From the NCBI GenBank assembly GCA_034437795.1, contig DAOTTI010000275.1, positions 1-43,015 on the forward strand: 43,015 nucleotides of DNA, read 5' to 3'. Both the position numbers and the translations under genes were made by a program. This document shows, one piece after another, positions 39,816 to 43,015 of the stretch (positions within the stretch are counted from its first letter, which is position 1; each line of letters opens with the position of its first letter). The stretch is from DAOTTI01 sp034437795. Its GTDB lineage: Bacteria > Chloroflexota > UBA11872 > UBA12225. The notes under the pieces are model-generated. The model was not told the origin of the DNA, searched no databases, and worked only from the letters and a program-made list of their open reading frames with translations.

Positions 39816-41126
39816 ATGCGCAGCCTACGTCGTCGCAGATTTGTCGCCGGCGTGAGCGGCGCGGGAGCATGGATCCTGGCGGCCTGCGGTCCCCAGCGCG
39901 CGGGTCCGGCCGGCCGCGAGCGCCTGTCCGAGGCGCCGGTGACCATCCAGTTCTTCAAGCGGGGCACGCGGCCGGAGAACGAGGTGGAGGCGATGCTCCG
40001 CGACTGGCACCAGGCGCATCCGACCTGGAAGGTGGCGGTCACGCAGGGCATTGACCAGACGAAGCTCAACGCCCTGGCCGCTGCCGGAGAGAAGATCGAC
40101 GTGCTGGGCTGGTTCCAGGCGGCCCGAACCCTGATCCTCTCGCTGAACAACGTACGCTCGATCGATGAGCAGGTCAAGCGGGACCGCTACCCCGTGCACA
40201 AGTTCAGCGCCAAGGAGATCGACCTGATCGGCCGGTACGAGGGCAAGCTCTACGCCCTGCCATACGCGTATGGGGGCAACGCGACGGCCATCTTCTACAA
40301 CCGCAACCTCTTCCGCGAGGCCGGCGTCCCCGAGCCGCCCGACGATTGGAATAAGGCGTGGACGTGGGAGCAGTTCCGTGAGGTGCTGCGTAAGCTGACG
40401 AAGAAGTCGGGCGCGACGACGACCCAGATCGGACTGACCGACTTCGGCGACCCCATCACGTCGCTGCTGGTACTCACGGACGGCAAGTGGATCAGCGACG
40501 ACTACCGAAAGGCGATGGCCGACGCCCCCGAGACGATCCAGACCTTCGAGCGGTGGGCGGACATCGTGCTCAAGGATGGGACGGTGCGGGCCAGCCAGGG
40601 AGTTGATCTCGGCAGCGGCGATCCGTTCATCAACGGTCGGGCGGCGATGCACGTCATCTGCTGCGGGCCGGCCGACTATGCCACCAGGCTGGAAGGAACA
40701 GGCATCGACTGGGCCTTCGCGCCCCAGCCCAAGATCAAGTACGCCTCGCCGGACTTTCAGTCGAACATCATCCTGCTCCTCAAGAGCGGCGAGCAGCCGG
40801 AGCACGGCTGGGAGCTGATGAAGTACCTGATCGAAGCCAACCGGTACGGCAACCTGGAGAAGCGCATCCCCGCCGTGCTCGATGACGCCCCACAGTGGGC
40901 GCGCGAAACGTTCAAGGACAAGCCGGCGGTGCGGGCGCACGTCGTCGCGGAGGGCGTCAAGTTCGCTCGGCCGGTGGATAAGATCAAGTATCATCCCGCC
41001 ACCCAGGAGATGTATGACCTGGTGCAGCCCGCGCTCCGCGACATCTGGGCAGGCAAGGCGCCGGTCGCACAGACGCTGCGCAGCCTGCAGCCCCAGCTCC
41101 AGGCGATCATTGACCGGTCCAGGTAG
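39816..41126 (+). CDS. ABC transporter solute-binding lipoprotein, family 1 (first of a tandem pair)
   Basis: A 436-residue extracellular binding protein. MRSLRRRRFVAGVSG is Tat-like and the lipobox WILAAC has Cys24. VTIQFFKRGTRPENEVEAMLRDW, YEGKLYALPYAYGGNATAIFYNRNLFREAGV and INGRAAMHVI fit the sugar-binding family. GGAGAG lies just before the ATG at 39816. The next gene, a second and dissimilar binding protein, begins 112 bases downstream. Confidence 0.92.
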   Translation: MRSLRRRRFVAGVSGAGAWILAACGPQRAGPAGRERLSEAPVTIQFFKRGTRPENEVEAMLRDWHQAHPTWKVAVTQGIDQTKLNALAAAGEKIDVLGWFQAARTLILSLNNVRSIDEQVKRDRYPVHKFSAKEIDLIGRYEGKLYALPYAYGGNATAIFYNRNLFREAGVPEPPDDWNKAWTWEQFREVLRKLTKKSGATTTQIGLTDFGDPITSLLVLTDGKWISDDYRKAMADAPETIQTFERWADIVLKDGTVRASQGVDLGSGDPFINGRAAMHVICCGPADYATRLEGTGIDWAFAPQPKIKYASPDFQSNIILLLKSGEQPEHGWELMKYLIEANRYGNLEKRIPAVLDDAPQWARETFKDKPAVRAHVVAEGVKFARPVDKIKYHPATQEMYDLVQPALRDIWAGKAPVAQTLRSLQPQLQAIIDRSR

Positions 41127-41238
41127 CGCGTGGCTGGCCCCCTGGCTCCCTGGTCATCGCTCCGAGGCGCCGCGACCATCGGGATGAGGGTGCAGCGACA
41201 GCAGCGACGAACGAAACGAGCGTAAGGAGGCTTTGGCG

Positions 41239-42603
41239 ATGGCGACGCGACGAGCGGTTCTTCAACACGTCGGTGGGGCGGCAGGCGCCGCGCTGCTGGC
41301 CGCGGCCTGCGGGCCAGCGGCAGGGGGCGGCGGTGAGGGCCTTGGGCCGTTCAAGGGGCCGGTCAAGCTGGTCCTACTTCACGCCTGGGACGAGGCGCGC
41401 CTCCCGCTCATGGAGAAGATGCGGGACGACTTCCAGAGCCGGAACCCGAACATCACCGTCGAGTTCGACCTAACCTCGACGGCCAGCGGCATGGCCAGCC
41501 CGCGGGTCACCAAGCTGGTGGCTTCGGTCGCCGGTGGCGCACCGCCCGACGTCTCTATGATCTGGCGAGGCGAGCTGCCCGCCCTGGCCTTGCAGGGGGT
41601 GCTCCAGCCGCTCGACCAGTTCATCGCCCGCGACCGGTTTGACCCCAAGATCTACTACGACGCAGAGTGGCAGACCTCGCGCTACCAGAACAAGGCGTAC
41701 GTGCTCCCGAACGTCTCGGCCGGCGGCTGGTATCTCAACTACTACAACCGCGACCACTTCAAGGAAGCCGGGTTCGGGCCGGACCAGGCGCCGGTCACCT
41801 GGAACGACATGACGAACCACCTCAAGAAGCTGACCAGGATTGAAGGGGGCAAGATCACCCGCCTGGGCGGCGACGTCACCGGGGGTGCGGCCGGCTTCAT
41901 CCTATGGGTGCTGAATAACCGCGGCAGGTACCTGTCCGACGACGGGAAGAAGGTCCTGTTTGACACGCCCGAGACCGTGGAAGCCATCGAGTGGTGGAAC
42001 GGGTTCTATGATCCCATTGGCGGCCGCGCCGCCGTGGACGCCTTCAACGAAGGCTACCGTGGCGCCACCGCGGCCCAAGCCCCCTTCACCGTCGGCACCA
42101 AGTCCATGCAGATCCAGAACCCGTCCCAGATCTTCCACATCAAGGCCAACAACCCCAACATCGACTTCGGCGTGGCCCTGCCCCCGCACGGGCCGCGCGA
42201 CAACGGGGGCAAGAGCTACATCCGCGGCGGATGGTCCTATGGCATTCCATCCGGCGTGAAGCATCCGTACGAGTCGTGGCTGCTGGTGAAGTGGCTCTCC
42301 GCCACCAAGGAAGCGGCCGGCTGGTTCATGCAGCAGCAGCTGCGCCCGTCCCCAATGAAGGAGGTCAACGAGGACCGGTTCTACCTCGAGAAGCTCCCCA
42401 CCGCCTGGCCCCAGCTGCTCAAGGCCATGCAGAAGGACGTGGCGGTCCCGATCACGCCGATCGACGCCGACATCGACCGCATTCTGGGGCAGGCGATGAA
42501 TGACATCGCCGCCAAGAAGGGCGCCGTCCGCGACATCGTGCGGCAGGCCGCCACCGACGTCCAGCGTGAGCTAGATACGTTCTGGGCCCGCCAGGGGAAA
42601 TAG
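41239..42603 (+). CDS. ABC transporter solute-binding lipoprotein, family 1 (second of a tandem pair)
   Basis: A 454-residue extracellular binding protein. The start is the ATG at 41239, with AGGAGG 8 bases upstream; the TTG at 41233 is rejected. MATRRAVLQHVGG is Tat-like and the lipobox LAAAC has Cys24. PNVSAGGWYLNYYNRDHFKEAGFGPDQ and YIRGGWSYGIPSGVKHPYESW are typical of the family. Only 3 bases separate its stop from the GTG of an FAD-dependent oxidoreductase, so the two are co-transcribed. Ligand unknown. Confidence 0.93.
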   Translation: MATRRAVLQHVGGAAGAALLAAACGPAAGGGGEGLGPFKGPVKLVLLHAWDEARLPLMEKMRDDFQSRNPNITVEFDLTSTASGMASPRVTKLVASVAGGAPPDVSMIWRGELPALALQGVLQPLDQFIARDRFDPKIYYDAEWQTSRYQNKAYVLPNVSAGGWYLNYYNRDHFKEAGFGPDQAPVTWNDMTNHLKKLTRIEGGKITRLGGDVTGGAAGFILWVLNNRGRYLSDDGKKVLFDTPETVEAIEWWNGFYDPIGGRAAVDAFNEGYRGATAAQAPFTVGTKSMQIQNPSQIFHIKANNPNIDFGVALPPHGPRDNGGKSYIRGGWSYGIPSGVKHPYESWLLVKWLSATKEAAGWFMQQQLRPSPMKEVNEDRFYLEKLPTAWPQLLKAMQKDVAVPITPIDADIDRILGQAMNDIAAKKGAVRDIVRQAATDVQRELDTFWARQGK

Positions 42604-42606
42604 GGA

Positions 42607-43015
42607 GTGGCGAGCGAGCAGCGCCCGGGCCCAGGCGGCTCCCCCCACGCGACCGACCATGTGACCGAGGGCCCGTTCTCGTGGCGTGACCGGCGCTACG
42701 ACGTGGTGGTCGTTGGAGGCACGGCGGCGGGGGTGGCGGCGGCCATCGCCGCGGCGCGGGAGGGCGCCAGCGTCCTGCTGGTCGAAGCCTCGCCGCACCT
42801 CGGCGGGCTGATGACCAGCGGCCTGGGCCGAACCGACATCGGCCCGCGCGCCACCATCGGTGGCCTCTTCCGCCGCCTGATCCTCGCCATCCACCACCAC
42901 TACGTTGCGACCTACGGCCCGGCTTCTGCCCAGGTCAAGGACTGCGCCGACGGCTACCACTTCGAGCCGTCGGTGGCGGAGCGCTGCCTGGAGGCGCTCC
43001 TGGCTGAGCAGCCGC
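42607..43015 (+). CDS. FAD-dependent oxidoreductase (3' truncated by window end)
   Basis: A partial frame starting at the GTG at 42607, open to the window end (136 codons visible). RRYDVVVVGGTAAGVAAAIAAAREGASVLLVEASPHLGGLMTSG is the N-terminal FAD-binding loop of the PF12831-like group, with Gly-Gly-x-x-x-Gly and Glu at the end of strand 2. The first 30 residues are Pro/His/Ser-rich and may be a tail or an overlong start; a later GTG at 42661 is in frame. It overlaps functionally with the enzyme at 30128. Close coupling (3 bases) to a binding protein suggests it oxidises the imported compound. Confidence 0.85.
   Translation, partial: MASEQRPGPGGSPHATDHVTEGPFSWRDRRYDVVVVGGTAAGVAAAIAAAREGASVLLVEASPHLGGLMTSGLGRTDIGPRATIGGLFRRLILAIHHHYVATYGPASAQVKDCADGYHFEPSVAERCLEALLAEQP

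Noticed and set aside
41233..41238. TTG start for the binding protein at 41239
   Set aside because: AGGAGG is spaced correctly for the ATG two codons later.
1..43015. tRNA or rRNA genes
   Set aside because: No cloverleaf-like sequence or conserved rRNA segment was recognised on either strand by reading.

Overview
The window is GC-rich DNA with tightly spaced genes. The gene content is catabolic and exporter-type: Tat-like lipoprotein solute-binding proteins, xylose-isomerase-like TIM barrels, Gfo/Idh/MocA dehydrogenases, creatininase, an NHL propeller, a tungsten-type aldehyde:ferredoxin oxidoreductase and Pro/Thr-rich secreted proteins. The lipoprotein signals point to a bacterium. I infer a Chloroflexota (Thermomicrobia-like) chromosome, but no rRNA or marker gene is present to prove it. 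No rRNA, tRNA, CRISPR array, transposase or phage gene was seen.

Layout. 1-3049 (+): 3' end of a solute-binding lipoprotein, an amidohydrolase with a changed metal motif, and a frameshifted NHL propeller. 3147-6136 (-): a cytosolic penicillin-acylase-type Ntn hydrolase and a YccF-type membrane protein. 6327-11331 (+): creatininase, solute-binding lipoprotein, DegT-type PLP enzyme and D-threonine-aldolase-like PLP enzyme, probably one catabolic unit. 11532-14270 (-): M14 carboxypeptidase and an alpha/beta hydrolase. 14522-14992 (+): RbsD/FucU mutarotase. 15216-16799 (-): membrane class III nucleotide cyclase, divergent from a Trp-rich alpha/beta hydrolase (16943-17749). 18032-21516 (+): sugar isomerase-like TIM barrel, MFS transporter, cupin and small membrane protein. 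21769-24526 (-): two tandem solute-binding lipoproteins, divergent from a secreted Pro/Thr-linker protein of unknown function (24899-26692). 27042-31618 (+): type I phosphodiesterase, Gfo/Idh/MocA dehydrogenase and FAD-dependent oxidoreductase. 31732-33990: a receiver-only response regulator convergent with a GAF-PAS histidine kinase. 34041-36661: AOR-family enzyme divergent from a lipoprotein cytochrome c. 36774-37025: a small orphan protein. 37430-39355 (-): second isomerase-like TIM barrel and second Gfo/Idh/MocA. 39816-43015 (+): two more tandem solute-binding lipoproteins and the start of a second FAD-dependent oxidoreductase.

How it fits together. Six ABC solute-binding proteins (one partial) sit beside isomerases, dehydrogenases, aminotransferase, mutarotase, amidase and hydrolase genes, yet no ABC permease or ATPase is present. 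The region looks like an accessory sugar, amino-sugar or amide scavenging island whose binding proteins must share transport machinery encoded elsewhere.

The intergenic DNA is as notable as the genes. It holds two families of phased 7-bp tandem repeats (ACTCGSY and TTGAACY), a dispersed family of CCCTCTCCC/GGGAGAGGG hairpins including an 18-bp perfect inverted repeat, and several clean palindromes. One palindrome is a GAAC-N4-GTTC box between two good divergent sigma70-type promoters.
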